Shown in pieces: positions 16,243 through 23,977 of a stretch of 26,072 nucleotides of DNA. The notes beneath the pieces are model-generated. The model had not been told where the DNA came from. It made no database searches and was given only the letters and a program-made list of their open reading frames with translations. The position numbers and the translations under genes were made by a program. Source of the DNA: Enteropsectra breve. Taxonomy: Eukaryota; Microsporidia. The stretch spans positions 2,641 to 28,712 of the forward strand of contig JALPMN010000601.1 in the NCBI GenBank assembly GCA_024243835.1, written 5' to 3'. Every line of letters starts with the position of its first letter. Position 1 is the first letter of the stretch.

Positions 16243-19131
16243 ATGTTTAGAGGGACACAGAAAAAGATAAAGCTAAACAGCCAGTATCAGCTCGCAAGAA
16301 ACGTAAGCGAAATATATGTGCACAGCAACATGCCGGTATTTCCAGCAGACTATGACTTCAGCAAGCCCATTCTTTTCCCTGCAGAGTCTCTGCTTCTGAC
16401 GCACAGCACCTTGCTTCTTCTGAAGAACTACAACTTTGTAATAAACCAGTCTTTCATCAGCAAGCTGGAGACCAACCAGAACAAAAGCCTGAAAATAAAA
16501 AATCTGCTGAGCCTGATAAGAAAGAACAACACAGACAACAAATACACGATATTCAAGGACTGCTTTTGTGCCGAAACAGCCGGCTCGTCTGAACTAGAGA
16601 AGTTTGAATACTGCTCCAGCAAATATACAGAGATTCAGATGATATTTCTTACTCAGGACAACATGAAGCAATACATCGATGCAGACATCTGCCTGGGGGA
16701 TAAAACAGAGATACCGATCGATATAAACAGCCTTGATGCGTCAATCGATATGAAGAGCCCATTCTCCAAAATACACGACTTAAAGAGCCAAAAGCAAGAA
16801 ACTGACATTTACAGCGAATACATCGATGATCTTGAGGGGCACTACCGACAGGGCACCATTTCCAAGGGAACATTGGGAGTGTCTCCACTGGACAGCAATG
16901 CTGCTGAAATACTCGGAACAAATGAGAGGATCCATCTGACTGGAACAGAAATGAACAGAGCAATGCATGGAGATGAGGTATATTTTAAGGACGGGCGTGT
17001 TGTTGGTATTCAAAAGACAAAAACAAGGACAGTTGTTGGCACGCTCTACCGCCTGTATCAGTTTGATTCTTCCAATATTAATATTAAAAGCACTAAAGAC
17101 AAGCCCCTCGGAGTTGCATTCATAAAACCCATTGATAAAAAACTGCCTGTGATTTTTGCTTTAACTTTCCTGGACGAGTCATTTATCAACCGCAAGGTTG
17201 TGGTGCATCTGAGCCACTGGGAGCGAACCAGCAAATATCCACAGGGCACCATTTTTAAAATACTGGGAACAAATGGAAATGTGGAGGATGAAATAGAGGC
17301 AGCCTTCTATCATTTTAATATTGAGTATTTTAAGGACAGCTGGAGTAAAACAGTAGCAAAGCTGGAGAAAGCCAAGAATCTGTCTGAGCTGCGGACATGT
17401 GCTGATGATAAACGATTTTTTGCGCTTTTAGAAAGTACCGTTAGTAAAAATAATACTAAAAGTGCTCTTAGTGACTATACAGCTCATATTAAACATAATA
17501 ACGATAGCTCATATCAAGCCAATGAAGAGGCTATAGAAACGCTAGAAAAGAATATAAAAGATATTAATGATAAAAATAAAAATAATTATAAAGATAAAAA
17601 TATTGATAATGATAAACAGGATCTCCTTGGATTCGACAGCTACGCTTTCAGCATCGAGCCAGCATATGAAGAGCTGCGAAAGGGAAAGAGAAGAGACCTG
17701 AGAGACTTAGAAATATGTTCCATCGATCCGGTGGGATGCACAGATATCGATGATGCTCTGCACTGTCGTGTTCTTCCCAACGGATGCATTGAAATTGGCG
17801 TTCATATTGCTGATGTGAGTTTCTATGTGAAGGAAAAGAGTGTTTTGGATGTTGAGGCACAGAAGCGCTCAACAACTGTTTATTTGCCAGACCGGCGCGT
17901 GGACATGCTCCCGCCGTTCCTATCGGCAGATCTTTGTTCTCTGCACGAGAACAGGGACCGTGCAGCATTCAGCTGTGTGTGGGTGTTTGACAGAAGCTAC
18001 CAGATAGTTTCCCGGGATATTTTCAGGTCTGTGATACGCAGCAGGAAGGCCTTTTCCTATGAGGAGGCCTATTCTGTCATACAGCGCATTTCTAATAATT
18101 CCAATATAAGTAAAGATATGAATAATAATTCCAGTAGTAATATGAATAATAATTCCAGTAGTAATATGAATAATAATTCCAGTAGTAATATGAATAATAA
18201 TTCCAGTAGTAATATGAATAATAATTCCAGTAGTAATATGAATAATAATTCCAATAATATAAAAAATGATTATAATAATAGTATTGATGAATACAAAAAA
18301 CTCAATCTCGATATTCTCATGGATGTCGCCCAGTTCCTGCGCAGAAGAATCGCGGAAAAGGGTGCTCTGGCCCTGAGTGCAAACGAGATATACATCGACA
18401 GAGATAAGAAAATACGCATCAAGGACTCAATTCCAACACACTACCTGGTGGAGGAGTTCATGCTGCTTGCAAACATCACCGTGGCTGAGTACATTTTGAA
18501 GCATGTGCCTGACTATGCACTGCTCAGAAAGCATCCACTGCCATCTGCCATTGATGTCCCAGGAATAGACAGCACATCAAGCCACACAATAAACAAGTCG
18601 CTGGAACTGCTCGATGACGAGAGAAAGGCAGTCGTGAAGAGAATGATAACACGCTCGTTGCAGCAGGCCATTTACTTCGTGAGTGGAGACTCAGCCGACT
18701 ACTTCCACTACGGACTGGCTACCCCTGTTTATACGCACTTTACATCGCCTATCAGAAGATACCCAGACATTATTGTGCATCGCACTCTCTCGTACATCAT
18801 TGAGGGAGACTACGAGAGCATCGATGGGCTTTCAGAGGTTGCAACAACAAAGACAACCAGCCAGATGAACTTCAGCAACAGAAATGCCAGAAATATCGGG
18901 TGGATGATTTCTGAGATGTTTCTGTATCTGAATATTGTGGAGAAGGATCTGGATGGCGTTGTTGTGAGGAAAGAGAGAAATGGATACCATGTGTTTATCC
19001 AGGAGTATGGGCTGGAGGAGTATGTTGAGAGTGATGGGGAATACAAACTATTTGATAAAATTAAGGTCAAGATCATCAAGAACTTCGAGGAGTACTGTAT
19101 AACGAGGAAGATGGTGTTAGTAGAGGTGTAA
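16243..19131 (+). CDS. DIS3: Exosome exoribonuclease Rrp44/Dis3
   Basis: Processive 3'-5' exoribonuclease subunit of the RNA exosome, acting in RNA decay and rRNA maturation. The 962 residues follow the family order. VSEIYVHSNMP (21-31) matches the family start. A PIN domain (about 40-145) is followed by cold-shock modules, the RNB domain and a C-terminal S1-like segment. The RNB site is intact: SIDPVGCTDIDDALH with Asp495, Asp501, Asp503 and Asp504, then VHIADVSFYV, DMLPPFLSADLCSL and HFTSPIRRYPDIIVHR (832-847). The PIN domain appears inactive: of the four acidic residues in yeast Rrp44 (D91, E120, D171, D198) Thr53 and Lys74 replace two, a third has no match, and only Asp139 remains. Two linkers are swollen with Asn/Lys/Asp, one around 430-465 and one an 8-residue tandem repeat from 626. 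The ATG at 16243 directly follows the start motif. Confidence 0.92.
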   Translation: MFRGTQKKIKLNSQYQLARNVSEIYVHSNMPVFPADYDFSKPILFPAESLLLTHSTLLLLKNYNFVINQSFISKLETNQNKSLKIKNLLSLIRKNNTDNKYTIFKDCFCAETAGSSELEKFEYCSSKYTEIQMIFLTQDNMKQYIDADICLGDKTEIPIDINSLDASIDMKSPFSKIHDLKSQKQETDIYSEYIDDLEGHYRQGTISKGTLGVSPLDSNAAEILGTNERIHLTGTEMNRAMHGDEVYFKDGRVVGIQKTKTRTVVGTLYRLYQFDSSNINIKSTKDKPLGVAFIKPIDKKLPVIFALTFLDESFINRKVVVHLSHWERTSKYPQGTIFKILGTNGNVEDEIEAAFYHFNIEYFKDSWSKTVAKLEKAKNLSELRTCADDKRFFALLESTVSKNNTKSALSDYTAHIKHNNDSSYQANEEAIETLEKNIKDINDKNKNNYKDKNIDNDKQDLLGFDSYAFSIEPAYEELRKGKRRDLRDLEICSIDPVGCTDIDDALHCRVLPNGCIEIGVHIADVSFYVKEKSVLDVEAQKRSTTVYLPDRRVDMLPPFLSADLCSLHENRDRAAFSCVWVFDRSYQIVSRDIFRSVIRSRKAFSYEEAYSVIQRISNNSNISKDMNNNSSSNMNNNSSSNMNNNSSSNMNNNSSSNMNNNSSSNMNNNSNNIKNDYNNSIDEYKKLNLDILMDVAQFLRRRIAEKGALALSANEIYIDRDKKIRIKDSIPTHYLVEEFMLLANITVAEYILKHVPDYALLRKHPLPSAIDVPGIDSTSSHTINKSLELLDDERKAVVKRMITRSLQQAIYFVSGDSADYFHYGLATPVYTHFTSPIRRYPDIIVHRTLSYIIEGDYESIDGLSEVATTKTTSQMNFSNRNARNIGWMISEMFLYLNIVEKDLDGVVVRKERNGYHVFIQEYGLEEYVESDGEYKLFDKIKVKIIKNFEEYCITRKMVLVEV
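18118..18258 (+). repeat. Coding 24-bp repeat (MNNNSSSN) inside the RNB domain
   Basis: Five identical 24-bp units (18118-18237) encode MNNNSSSN, followed by a degenerate sixth. The repeat replaces the linker between AFSYEEAY and the helix before RRRIAEKGALAL. The lack of any nucleotide difference between units points to recent expansion. Confidence 0.9.
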
Positions 19132-19171
19132 GGATTTATAAATTAAAATATTATAGTCTTTATTGCTTATT

Positions 19172-19264
19172 ATTATTCATAAAATAGGTATTTAAGTATT
19201 AAAATATAAGTTTTAAGATTAGAATGTGTTAATAACAGAAGGATTATTCATAAAATAGGTATTT
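19172..19264 (+). repeat. Direct repeat, 22 bp, 71 bp apart
   Basis: The 22 bases starting ATTATTCATAAAATAGG at 19172-19193 recur exactly at 19243-19264. Sequence after each copy is loosely similar (TAAGTTTTAAGA against TGATGTTTTAAGA), so this may be an old duplication of about 70 bp. Confidence 0.8.
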
Positions 19265-19493
19265 CATTGTTAAACTTGATGTTTTAAGAACACTGTGTAG
19301 TAAATGGGTCATTGATTAAGTGAAATGAACTGTGTCTGATAGCATTGTAAAATAAGCTTCCTTTCTTGGAAAGACAACCAATACAACGATATAAATATGT
19401 TAGAATAATGTATGGATGCATCAGTAAAGTTGAACGTTCTGCATATACATATCGTAATTCATTAATGTAATTTTAATTATTTTAGACAAGTTT

Positions 19494-19635
19494 ATAATGC
19501 CTGTCATAAAACACATGAAAATAAAGAGCCCACGTAGAGCAAAGCTAGAAATAGTGTGCCAGGGTGAAGCCCCAAAAGTTAATTATGAAACATGATTAAA
19601 CTAAGTTTTTTAATAATGCCTGTCATAAAACACAT
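19494..19635 (+). repeat. Direct repeat, 23 bp, flanking a GC-raised insert
   Basis: Identical 23-base copies (beginning ATAATGCCTGTCATAAAA) lie at 19494-19516 and 19613-19635. Between them, 19527-19573 holds an unusually GC-rich stretch including GTGTGCCAGGGTGAAGCCCC, which can form a GGG/CCC hairpin. The origin could be tandem duplication, a target-site-like duplication or a small RNA locus; nothing in the sequence decides. Confidence 0.7.
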
Positions 19636-19849
19636 AGTACATAATAAATTAAGAATGCCTAAAAACGTAGCTAACTATGTGCAGAAACAGAACTATTTAA
19701 GATAAATATGCACTGGATCAATATTTTATTGGATACAAAATAGTGCATGTGCTTTTGTTTTTATGTATACCTTTACAGGACTTTATTTATTTATGTTTTA
19801 ATTTTAAATCAGATTTTAAAAGTATAAATAAACTTATAAAACACACTCT

Positions 19850-21064
19850 ATGCACGTGAGTTCATTTAAAGACCTGATACTGTCTCTGCCCATGTTTACC
19901 AAAAAAAAGAAAGTACGCTTCCAGCTGCCATCAACTCCAAGTGTTAAGATCGAGATGTTGAAAACGGGCTGTGGCTTGAACTGCCAGGGCATGAAAGAGC
20001 AAGAGACTAAAATATCGGCTGTAAGAGATGTGGTATTGATGACGCAGGACATGCAGGATCTGGTTTTGAGGACTTATTTGAACGTTGATAAATTATTTGG
20101 CACAACGGAAGAGCCGGTCATGACACGGCTAAGATTATCCGCGCCAGTTATTCAAGCTTCAACAACAGAAATACCTGATCCTGAAAGGCCTATAAATTTC
20201 ATTAAAAAAATCGAGTACCTAGAAGGAACAAGCAGCGTTATGACTGTGTTGCAAGTCATTGCTGGAACAATGCCTGAGCTACTGGAGAGTTATACATTTG
20301 ATTCCAATGAGAAGAACTTAAAAATACAGCAAATGGGACTGGTTCTCAAGTCCTTTGAGCAGTTTTACAAATATACTTCGTCCAAAGTAGTTACAAAACA
20401 GGTGGCGGAAATTACGAAATGGCTTTTAAACGACTTTTATACCACTCATTTAAAATCTCCTGTTCAGGCTATTTTCAACGATATTCTCATAGAGATGGCC
20501 AAAGAAAATGAAAATTTCGGTACTTTTATCAGCGAACTATTCAATCTTCACTGTACTGGTGAGGGACCTAATAAACATCCAGACTTATTTTACCACACAA
20601 TTGAAAAGTACGATAGCTACAGTGACCCTGTTTGCTTTGAAAATGAGCTTAATAAGTATTTCAGTATTCATCCTACAAAGGAAACACAATGGGATGATGA
20701 AAATCAAAAACATATGGCCAGATACCTTCCAATTTTCATTCAGAATATAAAAGGAAAGAAAAATGGTTCATTCATCGATGACGGAAGCGTATCAGATGGT
20801 TCTGAAGAAACTGTCCATAATCATCTTATATTTGAAGAGACTTATAAAATAAGCACTAATAGCAAAAAGCCACTACAATATGCCGTGGACAGCATTATTT
20901 GCGAAACTGAGAATTCAATTGCTAAGACCAGATATAATGTCTATGTGTACAAGGAAGGAAAATACTACAGAAATGACAGTGGAGCCATTTCATATTCATG
21001 GGCTGAAATTAAAAAGGATATTGAGGCCAAGGCGATATTTACAATCCTGCGCCGATGTGATTAA
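19850..21064 (+). CDS. Probable catalytically dead USP-fold (pseudo-deubiquitinase)
   Basis: The protein has 404 residues and no intact signature. By eye it has the skeleton of a USP domain. YLEGTSSVMTVLQVIAGTMP (123-142) fits the Cys box GNTCYMNSVLQ, with Ser128 where the nucleophilic Cys belongs. ENELNKYF and ARYLPIFIQNIKGKK (290-304) fit the later family blocks that end in a LP..liihLKRF motif. YAVDSIICE...TRYNVYVYKEGKYYRND (344-376) fits the His box GHYvaYV..gkWY.fDD, with Arg361 for the catalytic His and Asp376 kept. Such proteins usually serve as ubiquitin readers or scaffolds; Usp39/Sad1 in the spliceosome and PAN2 in deadenylation are known dead relatives. No ZnF-UBP is visible, so Sad1 identity is not supported. 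The ATG at 19850 is the first in frame; another Met lies at residue 15. Assignment is inference. Confidence 0.5.
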   Translation: MHVSSFKDLILSLPMFTKKKKVRFQLPSTPSVKIEMLKTGCGLNCQGMKEQETKISAVRDVVLMTQDMQDLVLRTYLNVDKLFGTTEEPVMTRLRLSAPVIQASTTEIPDPERPINFIKKIEYLEGTSSVMTVLQVIAGTMPELLESYTFDSNEKNLKIQQMGLVLKSFEQFYKYTSSKVVTKQVAEITKWLLNDFYTTHLKSPVQAIFNDILIEMAKENENFGTFISELFNLHCTGEGPNKHPDLFYHTIEKYDSYSDPVCFENELNKYFSIHPTKETQWDDENQKHMARYLPIFIQNIKGKKNGSFIDDGSVSDGSEETVHNHLIFEETYKISTNSKKPLQYAVDSIICETENSIAKTRYNVYVYKEGKYYRNDSGAISYSWAEIKKDIEAKAIFTILRRCD

Positions 21065-21223
21065 AATATGACATGTATTTTATTATTGCTAAAATTTAAT
21101 TGCTTATTTGTGTCAAATAGTATGAATCTTTAATATCCATGAGTAAAAATTTATTAATAATAGACAACAAAAAGTAATTTAGATTTAAATTTTAGCACTA
21201 TTAAAATACATGTCATATTTTAA
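21061..21223. repeat. 39-bp inverted repeat with 85-bp spacer
   Basis: Bases 21061-21099 are the reverse complement of 21185-21223 with 37 of 39 positions matching. The left arm begins at the last base of the final sense codon of the upstream gene and contains its stop codon. Transcribed RNA could fold into a long hairpin, which may serve as 3' end signal or double-stranded RNA. Confidence 0.9.
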
Positions 21224-21325
21224 GCATGTTTTTGAGGTAAACATGGGTTTTTATTTATCAAAAAATATACATCTAACTTATTTGATGTTCTTCCATAAAT
21301 CTTGTCTAGAAAATTGGCACATTCA

Positions 21326-22249
21326 ATGGGTCCTTCAATTGGCCAAGACATGAAAGAAGATGAAGAGAAAAAAATGCTTTTCAAGGAGTTGGTACAGATC
21401 AAAGCACAGCTGTCACTCACACAGAACAAGCTCAAGACAGCCGAGGGTGAAAATGTCGGGCTGCGGCAGCTGCAGTCGGACACACAGAAAAGACGCATAG
21501 AGGAGGAAGAGAAGCTGAAGAGGCGACTAAAGATGTACGAAAATGAGTATCGTCTGCGGCAGGCGAATATTGAAAGCGAAAAATACTTCAAGGAGCAGAA
21601 TGAGGCAAAGAGGCCACCGTCGCAGCCGAGCTGCAGCAACACGCCAGTTTTTATTGATAGCAAAATTGATGCCAGGCATGCGCTTAAAAACAGCATCGAT
21701 CTGAAAAATATGGCAGACGAGCATGAGATTGAGAAAATACGCTTTTTTAGGGACTATTTTTTTGATGATTTTTACTCGTTGGATGCAGAGCAAATAAAAG
21801 AAGGGCTGAAGGCAATTCCTATGGGGAAGGAGCGAAACTTTGTGGAACTTTTCTCCATTTTCGCCTGCAAAAAAGAGGTGTTTGATGTCTTTTTGCTCAG
21901 GTGCTTCGAAATACCCGGATACATCGAGCGAAAATGCTACATTCTCACAAATGTTCCGAGTGAGTGGCTAGTTGCGCATGACAAGCAGATTCCTTCAGTT
22001 ATACAGGCATTCATATCGTCCCATCTGTGCTCATTGCTCCAGCTTTTCATAAAAATAACTGAGACGCGTCCATCAATCTTGTCGATGGTGCTTTCCCAGA
22101 GCCAGTTTGATTCGCTGATAAAAATAGATTCAGCAGAAGCGTCACACTTTGTTTCAGCAATCTGCCGAAGAAGGGGGCTTGGGTTTATTAACGAGAGCAA
22201 TTTTCACTTCCTTAGCCCGGAAGAACAGCAAGTGTGCTGTAATGAATAA
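21326..22249 (+). CDS. Hypothetical coiled-coil protein
   Basis: The protein has 307 residues. Residues 10-90 form a strongly charged Glu/Lys/Gln/Arg-rich coiled coil. A short linker with Pro and Ser (about 87-105) follows, then about 200 residues of likely helical globular domain without a recognised motif (blocks such as FFRDYFFDDFYSL and ISSHLCSLLQLFIKI). The shape would suit a scaffold, tether or checkpoint/spindle component, but no family can be named. The first in-frame ATG is 21326; a second is at 21350. The frame is open upstream to at least 21302 without an ATG. The gene begins about 100 bp after the right arm of the inverted repeat that ends the preceding gene. Confidence 0.7.
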   Translation: MGPSIGQDMKEDEEKKMLFKELVQIKAQLSLTQNKLKTAEGENVGLRQLQSDTQKRRIEEEEKLKRRLKMYENEYRLRQANIESEKYFKEQNEAKRPPSQPSCSNTPVFIDSKIDARHALKNSIDLKNMADEHEIEKIRFFRDYFFDDFYSLDAEQIKEGLKAIPMGKERNFVELFSIFACKKEVFDVFLLRCFEIPGYIERKCYILTNVPSEWLVAHDKQIPSVIQAFISSHLCSLLQLFIKITETRPSILSMVLSQSQFDSLIKIDSAEASHFVSAICRRRGLGFINESNFHFLSPEEQQVCCNE

Positions 22250-22567
22250 CAATTATCGATTAAATGGATTATTCTCTGTCACCTTATGATAAATAAAATT
22301 TACATGTAACTTTTGAATAACATTATATTTTAGCATTTATGCAAATATATATTTCAAGTAGATATTTACCGTCTAGCATCACCAGCTTTTAGTTATATAA
22401 AGCTTATTCACCAGCTTTTAGTAATATAAAGCTTATACACCAGCTTTTAATTATATAAAGCTTATACGAATAAAGAAGAAGAAAAACGATTTTATTGATT
22501 AAGGATAATATAAACTTTGACAATATTTAGTCTCAAAATAGTATATTACGGGAGACTCTACATGCAT
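22250..22567. other. Convergent 3' intergenic region
   Basis: Spacer between two converging genes. It holds a three-unit tandem repeat that contains inverted AGCTTTA/TAAAGCT arms, and otherwise AT-rich sequence. No gene was found. Confidence 0.5.
22380..22466 (+). repeat. Tandem repeat, 29 bp x 3
   Basis: Three 29-bp units start at 22380, 22409 and 22438, each with CACCAGCTTTTA and ATATAAAGCTTAT. Differences are limited to three or four positions. Each unit has imperfect inverted arms (AGCTTTTA and TATAAAGCT), so the RNA could form a row of small hairpins from either strand. Confidence 0.85.
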
Positions 22568-22957
22568 CTATTCTTTACCAATTGAAATATCAAGTATCTT
22601 TTGACCAATCTCATCTATTTTTATTTTCTCTATTCTGGATTTTATGTATTTAGAGAGCGCACTCTCCTTTGGCACCCCAAGCAGTTTTGCGTATGAAAAG
22701 CGGCCGATAATTTCAATTTGATCCTCTTTTGCAACTTTAAAGAGCGCAATTTTGAAATGCATGCAGAAGGCCACTAGGCTGGGTACATACGCCTCCTCAG
22801 TGTCAAAGACAAACAGGAAGTCAATGTCGCCCTCGTGCTTCATAAGCTGATTGTAGGTGTAAAGCGCATTGTCTGCCTTCAGTTCTGGAGCGATATGCAG
22901 CGGGCCATAAAGCTCTCTGATTTTGAAAAATGGCGATCCGTACGCTTTATTCTGCAT
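22568..22957 (-). CDS. Small protein, possibly of the L7Ae/L30e fold
   Basis: The protein has 129 residues. The middle part, DIDFLFVFDTEEAYVPSLVAFCMHFKIALFKVAKEDQIEIIGRF (45-88), has the strand-helix-strand pattern of the L7Ae/L30e RNA-binding fold, where a VviA.D..P..lv..lP.lC....VP y pattern is usual. The Asp/Glu motif after the strand, the helix ending in a Cys and the following apolar strand agree. The N-terminal RNA-binding helix motif is not clear, so it could be a diverged RNase P/MRP subunit (Rpp38/Pop3 type), a snoRNP or ribosomal protein, or something unrelated. The ATG at 22957 is preceded on the minus strand by TTTCCC directly next to the start codon, matching the C-rich start context. 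Confidence 0.5.
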   Translation of the reverse strand: MQNKAYGSPFFKIRELYGPLHIAPELKADNALYTYNQLMKHEGDIDFLFVFDTEEAYVPSLVAFCMHFKIALFKVAKEDQIEIIGRFSYAKLLGVPKESALSKYIKSRIEKIKIDEIGQKILDISIGKE

Positions 22958-23329
22958 GGGAAACTTGTGTAGAAAATAATTATTAAAAAAGATTAAAAAG
23001 AACTTTTAGTTTGACAAATTAGATGCAAGATGCCCACATGTAATGTGTAGCATTAGTTGTGGAAGAAGTTATATTGAAGTTTCTTCCAACACTATCTTTG
23101 TTCTCTAACATGTAGAAGAATAAAGAACTGTATTTAGTTTCACCGGCAGGGAGATTTATTAAAATAAACTTAGCCACAGCGGCATGAAGCAAGTCTTACT
23201 CATAAGCATTTCTACATTAAAAATAAAGCTTCTTCCTCCCAATAAGAAATTTTAATAGAAAAATATATACTTCAATTTCTTTAATTTAGAGGAGCACAGA
23301 TCATACAGCTTTAAAACACTTATCGTTCA
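22958..23329. other. Intergenic region between two small minus-strand genes
   Basis: No gene was found. A perfect 8-bp inverted repeat (TGGAAGAA at 23060, TTCTTCCA at 23081) is the only structure noted; it is short enough to be chance. Confidence 0.4.
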
Positions 23330-23605
23330 CTACTTAACACCCATGCATCTAGCGATATCTTCAAAATCCATAATGTTAAAAAGAGACTCATATATCTCCA
23401 TAAAACTAGCACATCCGAGTGATGCACTGTCCCTCTCAATTCCTTTTTTAATAAAGCTGACCTCAGCCAAGAAAGAGTCGGTGGGCTCTTCATAGTTCAT
23501 TATATCAACAATGTCATCATGCGTATCGTCTATTTTCTCATATTTTTCAATAATTCTCTTTATGTTGTCTTTGTACTTTTGTATTACTTTGCTTCCTTCT
23601 TCCAT
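23330..23605 (-). CDS. Small hypothetical protein, 5' end uncertain
   Basis: From the first in-frame ATG (23605) the product has 91 residues, acidic and helical (EEGSKVIQKYKDNIKRIIEKY..., ending FMEIYESLFNIMDFEDIARCMGVK). The reading frame, however, stays open to 23710 and the extra 35 codons read like real protein (YWLDDASLLKCTRN, then SLLYELGHKDFYLVNFSALL) without an ATG. The true N-terminus may therefore come from a short upstream exon, a non-ATG start or a sequencing error. An ATG at 23773 followed by CCACAA could be joined to 23710 by a 54-bp intron running GT to AG, but its 5' site (GTGTAA) is poor. No family was recognised. Confidence 0.5.
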   Translation of the reverse strand: MEEGSKVIQKYKDNIKRIIEKYEKIDDTHDDIVDIMNYEEPTDSFLAEVSFIKKGIERDSASLGCASFMEIYESLFNIMDFEDIARCMGVK

Positions 23606-23944
23606 CAGAAGAGCTGAAAAATTAACCAAATAAAAATCTTTATGGCCCAGCTCATAAAGAAGAGAGTTTCTTGTACATTTCAATAGCGATGCATCATCTA
23701 ACCAATACAGCTATTTAATTATGTCTAAGATGTTGTAACACTATTAGAAATTACAATTTTACACTTGTGGCATGGTAATGACAAAACAAAATGTAAATCT
23801 ATTTACTATAGCTTTAATACTTTCAATATATAAAGATTGTATAATTTAATTCAAATAGCCTAGCTTACATATATCTTTAAACATTTAACAAGTGTTCAAT
23901 ATGAATTTCTCAAGACAGTAAAAATATTTTATTTCCAAAAATAA

Positions 23945-23977
23945 AAATTTTTAAAAAAAATTATTCAACCCGTTAGA
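23945..23977 (+). promoter_or_regulatory. A/T-rich box and CCC patch before the Nsr1-like gene
   Basis: AAATTTTTAAAAAAAATTAT and then CAACCCGTTAGA precede the ATG at 23978. This again shows the A/T-rich box followed by a C-rich patch near the start. Confidence 0.45.

Larger units (their letters stand above)
19132..19849. other. Intergenic region with two direct repeats and a GC-raised insert
   Basis: No protein gene was found. Two separate direct repeats are present (19172/19243 and 19494/19613). The second pair flanks a short stretch that is clearly less AT-rich than the surroundings and may be an RNA gene or inserted sequence. Confidence 0.45.

Noticed and set aside
18069..18254. Minus-strand frame rich in Leu/Phe/Ile looking like a membrane protein
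   Set aside because: Produced by antisense reading of the 24-bp Asn/Ser repeat in Rrp44; no start context.
19547..19560. GCTAGAAATAG, similar to a tracr/guide RNA scaffold segment
   Set aside because: Only about eleven bases match, flanking pairing sequence is absent, and a eukaryotic intergenic context makes it chance.
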